Part shown: positions 1 through 7,671 of the stretch, in pieces
Layout: each line of letters begins with the position of its first letter
Numbering within the stretch: position 1 is the first letter of the stretch
Source: Arthrobacter_E sp041360795
Lineage (GTDB): Bacteria; Actinomycetota; Actinomycetes; Actinomycetales; Micrococcaceae
NCBI RefSeq assembly: GCF_041360795.1
Contig: NZ_JBFUPW010000001.1
Coordinates: forward strand, 1,488,001-1,552,000
Reading direction: 5' to 3'
DNA: 64,000 nt
Notes under the pieces: generated by a model
What the model saw: only the letters and a program-made list of their open reading frames with translations
Databases searched by the model: none
Told to the model about the DNA's origin: nothing
Translations under genes and position numbers: made by a program

Positions 1-1282
1 TTCCCAGGCGCTCCAGGATGGCGATGGCGGCCGGAATGGCTTCGGCCTTGCTCAGGCCGTCCAGCTCACCGGAGTTGATGAGCGTGCCTTCGCCGGTGGC
101 CGCGACGCCGGTCTCCGCCGGGTTCTCCTCGCCGGTCTCCAGCACGGGGCGGACGGGGATGCCGAATGCCTTGGCGAAGTCCAGGTCACGCTGATCGTGC
201 GCGGGAACGGCCATGATCGCTCCGGTGCCGTAGTCGGCCAGGACGTAGTCGGCGGCCCACACGGGCAGCTTCTCGCCGTTGAGCGGGTTGATCGCGTAGC
301 GGCCCGTGAACACACCGGTCTTGGGGCGCTCGGTGGACTGGCGCTCGATCTCGGAGAGTGCCTTGACCTGCTCGCGGTAGGCGTCCAGGGCCTCCGCGTG
401 CTTCGGGGCGACCAGCTCGACCGCCAGATCGGAATCCGCGGCCACGACGAAGAACGTGGCGCCGTACAGCGTGTCCGGACGGGTGGTGAAGACGGTGGTC
501 TCGCGCTCGGGCTTGTCCCCCGCTGCTTCGATCACGAAGCGCACGTGGGCGCCTTCGGAGCGGCCGATCCAGTTCTTCTGCATGGCCAGCACACGCTCGG
601 GCCAGTGGCCCTCCAGCTGGTCCATGTCATCGAGCAGCCGCTGCGCGTAATCGGTGATCTTGAAGTACCACTGGTTCAGGGACTTCTTCGTCACCGGGGT
701 GCCGCACCGCTCGCAGGCGCCGTTGATGACCTGTTCGTTGGCCAGGACCGTCTGGTCCTTCGGGCACCAGTTGACGGGAGAGTCCTTGCGGTAGGCCAGG
801 CCCTTCTCGTAGAAGCGCTTGAACAGCCACTGGGTCCAGCGGTAGTACTCGGGGTCCGAGGTCTGCAGACGACGGGTCCAGTCCGCGGAGATGGCGTACC
901 GTTTGAAGGACGCGGCCTGGGTGTCGATGTTGGTGTAAGTCCACTCGCTCGGGTGGGCGTTGCGCTTGATCGCAGCGTTCTCGGCGGGCAGGCCGAAGGA
1001 GTCCCAGCCGATGGGGTGTAGGACGTCGTAGCCCTTCAGGCGCCAGTACCGGGACACCACGTCACCCATGGCGAAGGCCTCGGCATGGCCCATGTGGAGG
1101 TCGCCGGACGGGTACGGGAACATATCCAGGACGTAGCGGCGTTCGCGCGATCCGTCGTCGAGGGGGGCGAACTGGGGGTTCTCCTCCCAGGCCTTGGCCC
1201 ACACGGCCTCGATGGCGGCGAAGTCATAGCCACGCTCGCGCGCGGACTCACCGCCCACGGTCTGTTCAGCTTCTACGCTCAC
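1..1282 (-). CDS. leuS: Leucyl-tRNA synthetase, N-terminal part (runs off window)
   Basis: Class I aminoacyl-tRNA synthetase that charges tRNA-Leu in the cytoplasm. About 427 residues are visible; the C-terminal half, including KMSKS and the anticodon-binding domain, lies beyond the left edge. The class I signature HMGH is at residues 63-66 after FPYPSG, followed by GWDSFGLPAENAA. A zinc-type CERCG pair and the start of the CP1 editing domain (TTRPDTLYGA, VPAHDQRD) follow. The GTG at 1282 is chosen because a GAGAGAG Shine-Dalgarno lies just upstream; an in-frame GTG at 1297 is possible. Expression is probably controlled by the upstream attenuator at 1345-1486. Identification is certain; the start is likely. 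Confidence 0.97.
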   Translation of the reverse strand, partial: MSVEAEQTVGGESARERGYDFAAIEAVWAKAWEENPQFAPLDDGSRERRYVLDMFPYPSGDLHMGHAEAFAMGDVVSRYWRLKGYDVLHPIGWDSFGLPAENAAIKRNAHPSEWTYTNIDTQAASFKRYAISADWTRRLQTSDPEYYRWTQWLFKRFYEKGLAYRKDSPVNWCPKDQTVLANEQVINGACERCGTPVTKKSLNQWYFKITDYAQRLLDDMDQLEGHWPERVLAMQKNWIGRSEGAHVRFVIEAAGDKPERETTVFTTRPDTLYGATFFVVAADSDLAVELVAPKHAEALDAYREQVKALSEIERQSTERPKTGVFTGRYAINPLNGEKLPVWAADYVLADYGTGAIMAVPAHDQRDLDFAKAFGIPVRPVLETGEENPAETGVAATGEGTLINSGELDGLSKAEAIPAAIAILERLG

Positions 1283-1344
1283 TCTTTGCTCTCTCACCTT
1301 CGGCGCTCCGGCATCGTTCCAGCCACGCTCATCCACTCCACACA

Positions 1345-1400
1345 CACAAAAGCCCCTCAACCCGCGACGACAGCCCGGCTGTCGGAAGGGTTCAAGGGGC
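1345..1400 (-). terminator. Attenuator terminator hairpin upstream of leuS
   Basis: On the minus strand a long stem is formed by GCCCC-UUG-AACCC (1400-1388) and GGGUU-GA-GGGGC (1363-1352). It encloses a second hairpin with arms CGACAGC and GCUGUCG (7 bp, loop CGG), and is followed by UUUU and then a GU run. It lies between the short leucine-rich ORF at 1460-1486 and leuS, where a transcription attenuator would be expected. A candidate antiterminator pairs GGUGUUC (1421-1415, one U bulged) with GAACCC (1393-1388) of the terminator 5' arm. The fold was made by eye. Confidence 0.75.
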
Positions 1401-1459
1401 GGCCGTCCACATCGGAACACCACGTCGGAACTGTGTGCGGACGCGGCGCCGAGGGACGG

Positions 1460-1486
1460 CTAGCTAAGCAGAAGGATTGCGTGCAT
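1460..1486 (-). CDS. leuS leader peptide, MHAILLLS
   Basis: Eight-codon ORF ending in UAG, with three consecutive leucine codons (CUU CUG CUU) just before the stop. It lies about 180 bases upstream of leuS and ahead of a terminator hairpin, the classical layout of ribosome-mediated attenuation. When charged tRNA-Leu is scarce, ribosome stalling on these codons would favour read-through into leuS. The -10 hexamer TAAAGT (1499-1494) is exactly 7 bases before the ATG, so the transcript probably starts at the ATG and the leader is leaderless. GGAGGG in that gap sits too close to the ATG for normal use. Leader and terminator are seen in the sequence; the mechanism is inferred. Confidence 0.75.
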   Translation of the reverse strand: MHAILLLS

Positions 1487-1493
1487 ACCCTCC

Positions 1494-1499
1494 ACTTTA
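1494..1499 (-). promoter_or_regulatory. -10 element of the leuS leader transcript
   Basis: TAAAGT on the minus strand fits the actinobacterial TANNNT -10 pattern, with 7 bases between it and the ATG of the leader peptide. This spacing puts transcription start at or within a base of the ATG. No convincing -35 hexamer is visible. The rest of the 323-base gap between leuS and glpK holds only the glp terminator, the leader peptide and the attenuator. Confidence 0.55.
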
Positions 1500-1543
1500 C
1501 CGCACGGTTCCACCCCGCTGCGCGGCACGGTGGTCCGCACCAC

Positions 1544-1585
1544 GAAAGAGGCCGCGCACCGCCCCTGCGGGCGATGCGCGGCCTC
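1544..1585 (-). terminator. Terminator of the glp operon
   Basis: Immediately after the glpK stop on the minus strand, GAGGCCGCGCA (1585-1575) pairs perfectly with TGCGCGGCCTC (1558-1548) to give an 11-bp stem. The apex between them can pair further, and the stem is followed by TTTC. It separates the glycerol operon from the leuS promoter. Confidence 0.85.
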
Positions 1586-1605
1586 TCTCCGTCGTGGCGG
1601 AGGAC

Positions 1606-3120
1606 TTACTTGACGTCCTCGTCGACCCAGTCCATGGACTTGGTCACGGCCTTCTTCCACAGGCGCAGCTGACGGTCGCGCTCTTCGGCGTCCATCTGCG
1701 GCTCCCAGCGCTTGTCCTCGCCCCAGTTGGCGGACAGCTCGCCGAGATCCTTCCAGAAGCCGACGGCGAGGCCGGCCGCGTAGGCGGCGCCCAGCGCGGT
1801 GGTCTCGGTGACCTTCGGACGGACCACGGGCACGCCGAGGATGTCTGCCTGGAACTGCATGAGGGCCTCGTTGGCCACCATGCCGCCGTCGACCTTGAGC
1901 TCCGTCAGCGGCACGCCGGAGTCGGCGTTGACCGCGTCCAGGACCTCACGGGTCTGGAACGCGGTGGACTCCAGCGCGGCGCGGGCGATGTGGCCCTTGT
2001 TGACGTACCGGGTCAGGCCGACGATCGCACCGCGGGCGTCCGCACGCCAGTACGGGGCGAACAGACCGGAGAACGCCGGCACGATGTACGCGCCACCGTT
2101 GTCCTCGACCGAAGCCGCCAGCTGCTCCACCTCGGGAGCGGTGGAGATCATCCCGAGGTTGTCGCGCAGCCACTGGATCAGCGAACCCGCGACGGCGATG
2201 GAGCCTTCCAGCGCGTAGTGCGCCGGCTGGTCCCCCAGCTTGTACCCCAGGGTGGTCAGCAGACCGTTCTTGGAGTGCACGATCTCGGTGTCCGTGTTGA
2301 AGATCAGGAAGCAGCCCGTGCCGTAGGTGTTCTTGGCCTCGCCGGCCTGGAACGCCGCCTGGCCGAAGGTCGCGGCCTGCTGGTCGCCCAGGATGCCCGC
2401 CACCGGCACTTCGCGCAGCAGCTGCGAGGTGTGCACCTGGCCGTAGACCTCGGAGGAGGACTTGATGGCCGGGAGCATGGAGGCCGGAACGCCGAAGGCG
2501 TCCAGGATGTCCTGATCCCACTCGAGGGTCTGCAGGTCCATGAACATGGTGCGGGAGGCGTTGGTGACGTCCGTGGCGTGCACGCCGCCGTCGACGCCGC
2601 CCGTCAGGTTCCACAGAACCCAGCAGTCGGTGGTGCCGAACAGGAGGTCCCCTGCTTCGGCCTTCTCGCGGGCGCCCTCGACGTTGTCGAGGATCCACTT
2701 GACCTTGGTGCCGGAGAAGTAGGTCGCCAGGGGCAGGCCCACCTTCTCCTTGAAGCGCTCGACGCCGCCGTCGGCCGCGAGCTCGTCCACGATCGACTGG
2801 GTGCGGGTGTCCTGCCACACGATGGCGTTGTAGACGGGCTCGCCGGTGTTCTTGTCCCAGACCACGGCGGTCTCGCGCTGGTTGGTGATGCCGACCGCGG
2901 CGATGTCGTGGCGGGTCAGGTTCGCCTTGGACAGCGCGCTCCCGATGACCTCACGGGTGTTGTTCCAGATCTCCTTGGCGTCGTGCTCGACCCACCCGGC
3001 GTGCGGGAAGATCTGCTCGTGCTCCATCTGGCCACTGGAAACGATGTTCCCGCTGTGGTCGAAGATGATGGCACGGGAGCTCGTGGTGCCCTGGTCGATC
3101 GCGATGACGTATTCAGACAT
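1606..3120 (-). CDS. glpK: Glycerol kinase
   Basis: Phosphorylates glycerol to sn-glycerol 3-phosphate using ATP, trapping glycerol brought in by GlpF and supplying GlpD. At 504 residues it has the usual GlpK length and is a full FGGY-family kinase. It opens with the phosphate-binding AIDQGTTSSR and has GILGDQQAA near the middle and TYGTGCFLIFNT. The C-terminal ATPase half includes LKVDGGMVANEALMQFQADILGVPV-type family sequence, and GAAYAAGLA follows. The ATG at 3120 has GAGGAAG just upstream. It is the last gene of glpD-glpF-glpK, 27 bases after glpF, and ends at a strong terminator. Nothing looks damaged. Confidence 0.97.
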   Translation of the reverse strand: MSEYVIAIDQGTTSSRAIIFDHSGNIVSSGQMEHEQIFPHAGWVEHDAKEIWNNTREVIGSALSKANLTRHDIAAVGITNQRETAVVWDKNTGEPVYNAIVWQDTRTQSIVDELAADGGVERFKEKVGLPLATYFSGTKVKWILDNVEGAREKAEAGDLLFGTTDCWVLWNLTGGVDGGVHATDVTNASRTMFMDLQTLEWDQDILDAFGVPASMLPAIKSSSEVYGQVHTSQLLREVPVAGILGDQQAATFGQAAFQAGEAKNTYGTGCFLIFNTDTEIVHSKNGLLTTLGYKLGDQPAHYALEGSIAVAGSLIQWLRDNLGMISTAPEVEQLAASVEDNGGAYIVPAFSGLFAPYWRADARGAIVGLTRYVNKGHIARAALESTAFQTREVLDAVNADSGVPLTELKVDGGMVANEALMQFQADILGVPVVRPKVTETTALGAAYAAGLAVGFWKDLGELSANWGEDKRWEPQMDAEERDRQLRLWKKAVTKSMDWVDEDVK

Positions 3121-3147
3121 GACTTCCTCGTTCTCCTTCTCGACCGG

Positions 3148-3897
3148 CTACTTGGCCACAGCCGTGAACACGATGGGCAGGTGGGCCGCCCAGCCGGCGA
3201 GCAGGCCGCCGATGATGGGGCCGGCGATCGGGACCCAGGCGTAGCTCCAGTCGCTGCTGCCCTTGCCCTTGATGGGCAGGACGGCGTGAGCGATGCGCGG
3301 GCCGAGGTCACGGGCCGGGTTGATGGCGTAGCCGGTGGGGCCACCGAGGGAGGCGCCGATACCGACCACGAGCATCGCGACGGCGAGCGGGCCGAGTTCG
3401 TTCGGCGAACCGCCGAAGCAGAGGATCACGAACACGAGCACGAAGGTGCCGATGATTTCCGTGACCAGGTTCCAGCCGTAGCTGCGGATCGCGGGCCCGG
3501 TGGAGAAGGTGCCCAGCTTGTTGGCCGGGTCCGGCTCCACGTCGAAGTGCTGCTTGTAGGCCAGCCAGCAGACGACGGCGCCGATGAAGGCGCCGAGCAG
3601 CTCCGCACCCAGGTAGGTGAAGATGGATGCTGCGTCCACGGGGATGCCGGGAACGAACTCGCTCTTGCCTGACGCGACGATACCGAGCGTCACGGCGGGG
3701 TTCAGGTGAGCGCCGGACTTGGCTGCCACGAAGACGCCGGCGAAGACCGCGAGGCCCCAGCCGAAGTTCACAAAGAGGAACCCGGTGTTGTTGCCCTTAG
3801 TCCCCTTCAGCGCGGTATTGGCGACAACGCCACAGCCGAGGAGGGTGAGCATTGCGGTACCGAAGACTTCCGAAAGGAAGACGATTCCAAGAGACAT
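3148..3897 (-). CDS. glpF: Glycerol uptake facilitator (aquaglyceroporin)
   Basis: MIP-family membrane channel of 249 residues, letting glycerol diffuse through the cytoplasmic membrane. Both signature NPA loops are present: NPAV at residues 66-69, and NPARDLGPR in the second half, where the Asp after NPAR is the mark of glycerol facilitators rather than water channels. About six hydrophobic helices are visible. Two adjacent ATGs (3900 and 3897) follow AAGGAG; the second has the better spacing. It lies between glpD and glpK in one operon, so uptake, phosphorylation and oxidation are co-expressed. Confidence 0.95.
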   Translation of the reverse strand: MSLGIVFLSEVFGTAMLTLLGCGVVANTALKGTKGNNTGFLFVNFGWGLAVFAGVFVAAKSGAHLNPAVTLGIVASGKSEFVPGIPVDAASIFTYLGAELLGAFIGAVVCWLAYKQHFDVEPDPANKLGTFSTGPAIRSYGWNLVTEIIGTFVLVFVILCFGGSPNELGPLAVAMLVVGIGASLGGPTGYAINPARDLGPRIAHAVLPIKGKGSSDWSYAWVPIAGPIIGGLLAGWAAHLPIVFTAVAK

Positions 3898-3924
3898 CAT
3901 TGACTCCTTGAGAGGTGCTGAACA

Positions 3925-3966
3925 CACCGGGCCAGCGCCCGGTGGATAAGTAGCCCCGAAGGGCTA
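3925..3966 (-). repeat. Two tandem hairpins between glpD and glpF
   Basis: On the minus strand, straddling the glpD stop, TAGCCC and GGGCTA form a 6-bp stem closed by a TTCG tetraloop (3966-3951). CACCGGGC and GCCCGGTG then form an 8-bp stem (3944-3925). Neither is followed by a T-tract. They may act as an RNA-processing or stability element that sets the glpD to glpFK ratio. The hairpins are seen; the role is inferred. Confidence 0.5.
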
Positions 3967-5721
3967 GGCAACCAGGCTGTCCAGCTGGACCAGGTGCATA
4001 CGCTCCAGGACAGTGGTTGCATGGTTGATTTCCGCCACGATTCGATCCTTGTCCCAGCCAAGCGGTTCTGACAAGACCTCGGCCGTTTCGCGGAGGAGTT
4101 CTCCCGTGACCAGGCCACGGAAAGCGAGGGAGGTGCGGCGGATGAGAACGTCCACCAGGTGGCCGATCTGCTCGTGCTCCGCCATCCAGTGAAGTTCACG
4201 GACGCTCAGTTCGTGCGTGGAGTGCAGGAGGCGGTCCTCCCCCTGGCCCAGGTGCGCGATGACGTCGTCGGCACGGGTGCCGTAGCGGGTGAGGAGACCG
4301 TCGACGCGCGCCGCGTCCAGCCCCGCCGCCGGGTTCAGACGCTGCTTGATCCACTGCTGCACACCGGCGTCGTCGGCCGGGAAGCCGACACCGCCGCCGA
4401 TGGAGAGCTTCGCCGTGGAGACCTTGCGCTGCACGCCGATCAGGCCGAGCACTTCATCGGCCAGGTGCTCGGAGAGCGCGCGGAAGGTGGTCCACTTGCC
4501 GCCCACGAGGCTGAGCACGGTGGCGCGGACAGCCCCGAAGTCCTGCTCGCGCTTCTCGATGCGGTAGTCGCGGGAGACGAAGCCCGGTGCGGTGTCGTCG
4601 TGGCGCGGGAGCGGGCGGACGCCGGAGAAGGTGTAGACGATCTGGTCGCGGCTCACGGCGATGTCCGGGAAGACGTGCGCCACGAGGTCGAAGAAGTAGT
4701 CGATCTCCTCGTCGGTGCAGACGGCGTCCTCGTTCATGTCCGCGTTGATGTCCGTGGTGCCCACGAGGACGCGGTCGCCCATCGGGTAGATCAGAACGAT
4801 GCGGCCGTCGGTGTGCTCGAAGAAGATCTCGCGGCCACCGGTGGCGGCGAGCAGCTCCGGGTGGTCCAGGACGATGTGCGAACCCTTGGTGCCGCCCATG
4901 AAGGTGGTCGGAGCGCCCAGCGCAGTGTTGCTCTGGTCCACCCAGGCGCCCGTGACGTTGACCACGATGTCGGCGCTGAAGTCGAACTCCTCGCCGGTCA
5001 GCTCATCACGCAGACGCACGACGCCGGGAGCGGCCTCCGCCGGGCCGACGACGCTGAGGTAGTTGGCGGCACGGGCCTTGTCACCGCCGGCCTTGAGGCC
5101 GTCGTTGAGGACGTCCAGGGTGAGGCGCTCCGGGTTGTGCACGGAGGCGTCGAAGTAGCTGGCCGCGTACTTGATGCCCGGGTTCAGGCGGGGCAGCTCC
5201 TCAAGGGCCTTGGTGCGGCCGCGGAACTGGTGGCGGGGCACGGTGCCGCCGTCGCGGGAGAAGGAGTCATAGAGGCTCAGGCCGAGCTTGATGAGGAAGG
5301 CGCCGCGCTCCTTCGGCTTGCCCTGCTTGTGGGTCAGGAAGCGCATCGGGGCGCTGAGGATGCCGGAGAAGGTGCTGAAGATCGGGATGGTGGTCTTGAG
5401 CGGCTTCACATAGTGGGGCGCGATCTTCATGAGACGGTTGCGCTCGACCACGGACTCCTGGACCAGGCGGAATTCGCCGTTCTCCAGGTAGCGGATGCCG
5501 CCGTGGATCATGTGGGAGGACGCGCCCGAGGCGCCCTGACAGTAGTCGCCGCGCTCCACCAGGACCACGTCCACGCCCTGGAGCGCGAGGTCCCGGAAAG
5601 TGCCCACACCGTTGATGCCTCCGCCGACGATCAGCACCTTCGCTGTCGGCCTGGCGGCGATGGCCTCGACGGCCTGGCGAGTCTGGGGGGTGTTGGCGGA
5701 TGCGTTCTGCTGCGTGGACAT
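3964..5721 (-). CDS. glpD: Glycerol-3-phosphate dehydrogenase, FAD-dependent (aerobic)
   Basis: Oxidises sn-glycerol 3-phosphate to dihydroxyacetone phosphate at the cytoplasmic membrane, passing electrons to the quinone pool. The protein has 585 residues. The Rossmann FAD-binding motif VGGGINGVG is at about residues 32-40, followed by VVLVERGDYCQGASGASS and HGGIRYLE; a C-terminal accessory domain completes the family architecture. The ATG at 5721 is preceded by GGAGAA; an extension to 5778 is unlikely because it would run through the promoter. It is the first gene of glpD-glpF-glpK, transcribed divergently from the regulator at 5842. Confidence 0.96.
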   Translation of the reverse strand: MSTQQNASANTPQTRQAVEAIAARPTAKVLIVGGGINGVGTFRDLALQGVDVVLVERGDYCQGASGASSHMIHGGIRYLENGEFRLVQESVVERNRLMKIAPHYVKPLKTTIPIFSTFSGILSAPMRFLTHKQGKPKERGAFLIKLGLSLYDSFSRDGGTVPRHQFRGRTKALEELPRLNPGIKYAASYFDASVHNPERLTLDVLNDGLKAGGDKARAANYLSVVGPAEAAPGVVRLRDELTGEEFDFSADIVVNVTGAWVDQSNTALGAPTTFMGGTKGSHIVLDHPELLAATGGREIFFEHTDGRIVLIYPMGDRVLVGTTDINADMNEDAVCTDEEIDYFFDLVAHVFPDIAVSRDQIVYTFSGVRPLPRHDDTAPGFVSRDYRIEKREQDFGAVRATVLSLVGGKWTTFRALSEHLADEVLGLIGVQRKVSTAKLSIGGGVGFPADDAGVQQWIKQRLNPAAGLDAARVDGLLTRYGTRADDVIAHLGQGEDRLLHSTHELSVRELHWMAEHEQIGHLVDVLIRRTSLAFRGLVTGELLRETAEVLSEPLGWDKDRIVAEINHATTVLERMHLVQLDSLVA

Positions 5722-5753
5722 TGCTTCTCCGGACTGGGTTTCACGTCGTTCCA

Positions 5754-5829
5754 GACGCCATGACGGCGTCGTCCCCACTATTCTTGGAAGGTCTGAAAAT
5801 TACCGTCAAGCAAAATGCACAAACGTGCA
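5754..5829. promoter_or_regulatory. Divergent glpD/regulator control region with two inverted repeats
   Basis: For glpD (minus strand) there is a -35 TTGACG (5809-5804) and a -10 AAGAAT (5785-5780) with an 18-base spacer. Two perfect inverted repeats flank this promoter: TGCAC-AAAC-GTGCA at 5816-5829 just upstream of the -35, and GACGCC-ATGAC-GGCGTC at 5754-5770 at or just after the expected start point. The first resembles half-sites bound by SorC/DeoR-type sugar regulators. That the neighbouring regulator binds them is inferred from position. Confidence 0.55.
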
Positions 5830-5841
5830 GAAGGGTGTGTC

Positions 5842-6786
5842 ATGCGCAAGGACGGCGACGTGCTGAAGGCCGCGCAGCTCTACTACCTGCAGGACCTGAC
5901 CATGGACGCGATCGCGCGGGAGCTGCGCACCTCCCGTTCCACGGTCTCACGTCTCCTGGCAGCCGCGCGGGACACCGGCCTCGTGCAGATCCAGGTGCGC
6001 TCCAGCCTGGACATGGCGCCCGAGCTTGAACAATTGATCAAAAAACACTTCGGGGTGGACGCCCACGTCGTGCCCATCCCGTCGAGCGTCGGCGAGGCCG
6101 AAGCACTCGACCGCGTCGCCCTCTACGCCGCACGGACGATCACCCCGCACGTCGACTCCAACTCGATCATCGGCGTCGCGTGGGGCGCGACCATGAGCGC
6201 CGTGAGCCGCCACCTCACCAGCCGGCCCACCCACAACAGCGTCATCGTCCAGCTCAACGGCGCCGGCAACACACACTCCACCGGCATCTCCTACTCGAGC
6301 GAGATCCTCCGCCGCTTCGGTCGTGCCTACGGCGCCAAGGTGGAGCAGTTCCCGGTGCCGGCCTTCTTCGACCACGTCGAGACGCGGGAGGCGATGTGGA
6401 AGGAACGCAGTGTGGCCCGCATGCTCGACCTCCAGTCCCGGATGACGATGGCGCTGTTCGGCGTGGGCGGGATCGACGCCGGATACCCCAGCCACGTGTA
6501 CGCCGGCGGCTACCTGGAGCGCCGGGACCTCGAATCCCTCGCCGAACACCAGGTGGTGGGCGATGTGGCCACCGTGTTCTTCCGCGCCGACGGGTCCACC
6601 GACGGCATCCCTCTCAACGCCCGGTCGACCGGGCCCAGCCATGAACAGTTGCGCCGGGCGCCCCGCCGCGTGTGCGTCGTCTCCGGGCCGGGAAAGATCA
6701 ACGGGCTCAAGGGCGCACTCGCCGCCGGACTGGTCACCGAACTCATCCTCGACGAGAAGACCGCCCGGCTCCTGGTGGGCAGCTGA
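5842..6786 (+). CDS. SorC-family sugar-binding transcriptional regulator
   Basis: A 314-residue DNA-binding regulator. The N-terminal helix-turn-helix (about residues 8-45: AAQLYYLQDLTMDAIARELR, then SRSTVSRLLAAARD) is followed by a SorC/DeoR C-terminal effector domain with the phosphosugar-binding signature GVAWGATMSAV and, later, LFGVGGID. ATG 5842 follows GAAGGG with good spacing; ATG 5815 would extend the protein through a candidate operator and is less likely. It diverges from glpD, so control of glycerol or glycerol-3-phosphate use is the obvious guess, but the effector is not readable from sequence. It could equally act on the downstream operon. Confidence 0.85.
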   Translation: MRKDGDVLKAAQLYYLQDLTMDAIARELRTSRSTVSRLLAAARDTGLVQIQVRSSLDMAPELEQLIKKHFGVDAHVVPIPSSVGEAEALDRVALYAARTITPHVDSNSIIGVAWGATMSAVSRHLTSRPTHNSVIVQLNGAGNTHSTGISYSSEILRRFGRAYGAKVEQFPVPAFFDHVETREAMWKERSVARMLDLQSRMTMALFGVGGIDAGYPSHVYAGGYLERRDLESLAEHQVVGDVATVFFRADGSTDGIPLNARSTGPSHEQLRRAPRRVCVVSGPGKINGLKGALAAGLVTELILDEKTARLLVGS

Positions 6787-6821
6787 GCGCGCGTCCCCCG
6801 GATTCGTGGAGACACCTTCGG

Positions 6822-6827
6822 TAGAGT
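6822..6827 (+). promoter_or_regulatory. Candidate -10 for the aldo/keto reductase operon
   Basis: TAGAGT lies 7 bases before the ATG at 6835, and the gap contains AGGAG. The spacing suits a leaderless transcript; the AGGAG could instead be a ribosome site on a longer transcript. Confidence 0.4.
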
Positions 6828-6834
6828 CAGGAGC

Positions 6835-7671
6835 ATGAGTCACATCCCCTCCGTCGCCCTGAACAACGGCGTCCTGATCCCTCAGCTGGGATTCGGGCTC
6901 TACAAGGTCCCCGGGGAGGATGTCGCGGACCTGGTTCCCGCCGCCGTCGACGCCGGATACCGCCATTTCGACACCGCGGCGATGTACGGGAATGAGCTGG
7001 CCCTGGGCAGGGCCCTGGGCGCGCAGCTGGAGGACGGCAGCCTGAGCCGTGACGACTTCTTCATCACGAGCAAGGTCTGGAACGACCAGCAGGGCTACGA
7101 CGCCACGCTGCGCTCCTTCGACGACTCGATGATCGCGCTCGGGCTGGACGTTCTGGACCTCTACCTGATCCACTGGCCCGTGGCCGGCCGCGGTCTGTAC
7201 CTGGAGACCTACCGTGCGCTGGAGACCCTGTACCGCGAGGGCCGGGTCCGGGCGATCGGCGTCTCCAACTTCCAGGTGGACCACCTTGAACGGGTGCTCG
7301 AGGAACGCGACGTCGTGCCCGCCGTGAACCAGGTGGAACTGCACCCCTGGCTCCAGCAGCGGGAACTCCGGGCTTTCCACGCCCAGCACGGCATCACGAC
7401 CGAGGCATGGAGCCCCCTGGCTCGCGGCGCGCTCCTGGAGGATCCCGTGCTCGTGGACCTGGCGGGCAAGCATGGCACGAGCGTGGCACAGATCGCCCTG
7501 CGCTGGCAGATCCAGGAAGGGATCGTCGTCTTCCCCAAGGCGAGCTCTGCCGAGCGTATCCGGCAGAACGCGGACCTTTTCGGGTTCAGCCTGGACCAGG
7601 AGGATCTGGACCGGATCGCCGGTCTCGACCGCGGCTTCCGCAGTGGTTCCCACCCGGATCAGGTGAAGTGA
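6835..7671 (+). CDS. Aldo/keto reductase
   Basis: NADPH-dependent carbonyl reductase of the AKR superfamily, 278 residues. The catalytic tetrad is visible: Asp46 (HFDTA), Tyr51 (MYGNE), Lys80 (TSKVWN) and His113 (LIHWP). The family signature GVSNF and a C-terminal cofactor-binding stretch (FPKASS...RIRQN) are present. It most resembles the AKR5 / 2,5-diketo-D-gluconate reductase-like group; the substrate cannot be assigned. It opens a three-gene operon: its TGA shares its last base with the ATG of the hydrolase at 7671. Confidence 0.92.
   Translation: MSHIPSVALNNGVLIPQLGFGLYKVPGEDVADLVPAAVDAGYRHFDTAAMYGNELALGRALGAQLEDGSLSRDDFFITSKVWNDQQGYDATLRSFDDSMIALGLDVLDLYLIHWPVAGRGLYLETYRALETLYREGRVRAIGVSNFQVDHLERVLEERDVVPAVNQVELHPWLQQRELRAFHAQHGITTEAWSPLARGALLEDPVLVDLAGKHGTSVAQIALRWQIQEGIVVFPKASSAERIRQNADLFGFSLDQEDLDRIAGLDRGFRSGSHPDQVK

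Noticed and set aside
1283..1490. T-box riboswitch for leuS
   Set aside because: No T-box consensus is present; the short Leu-rich ORF and terminator explain the region better as an attenuator.
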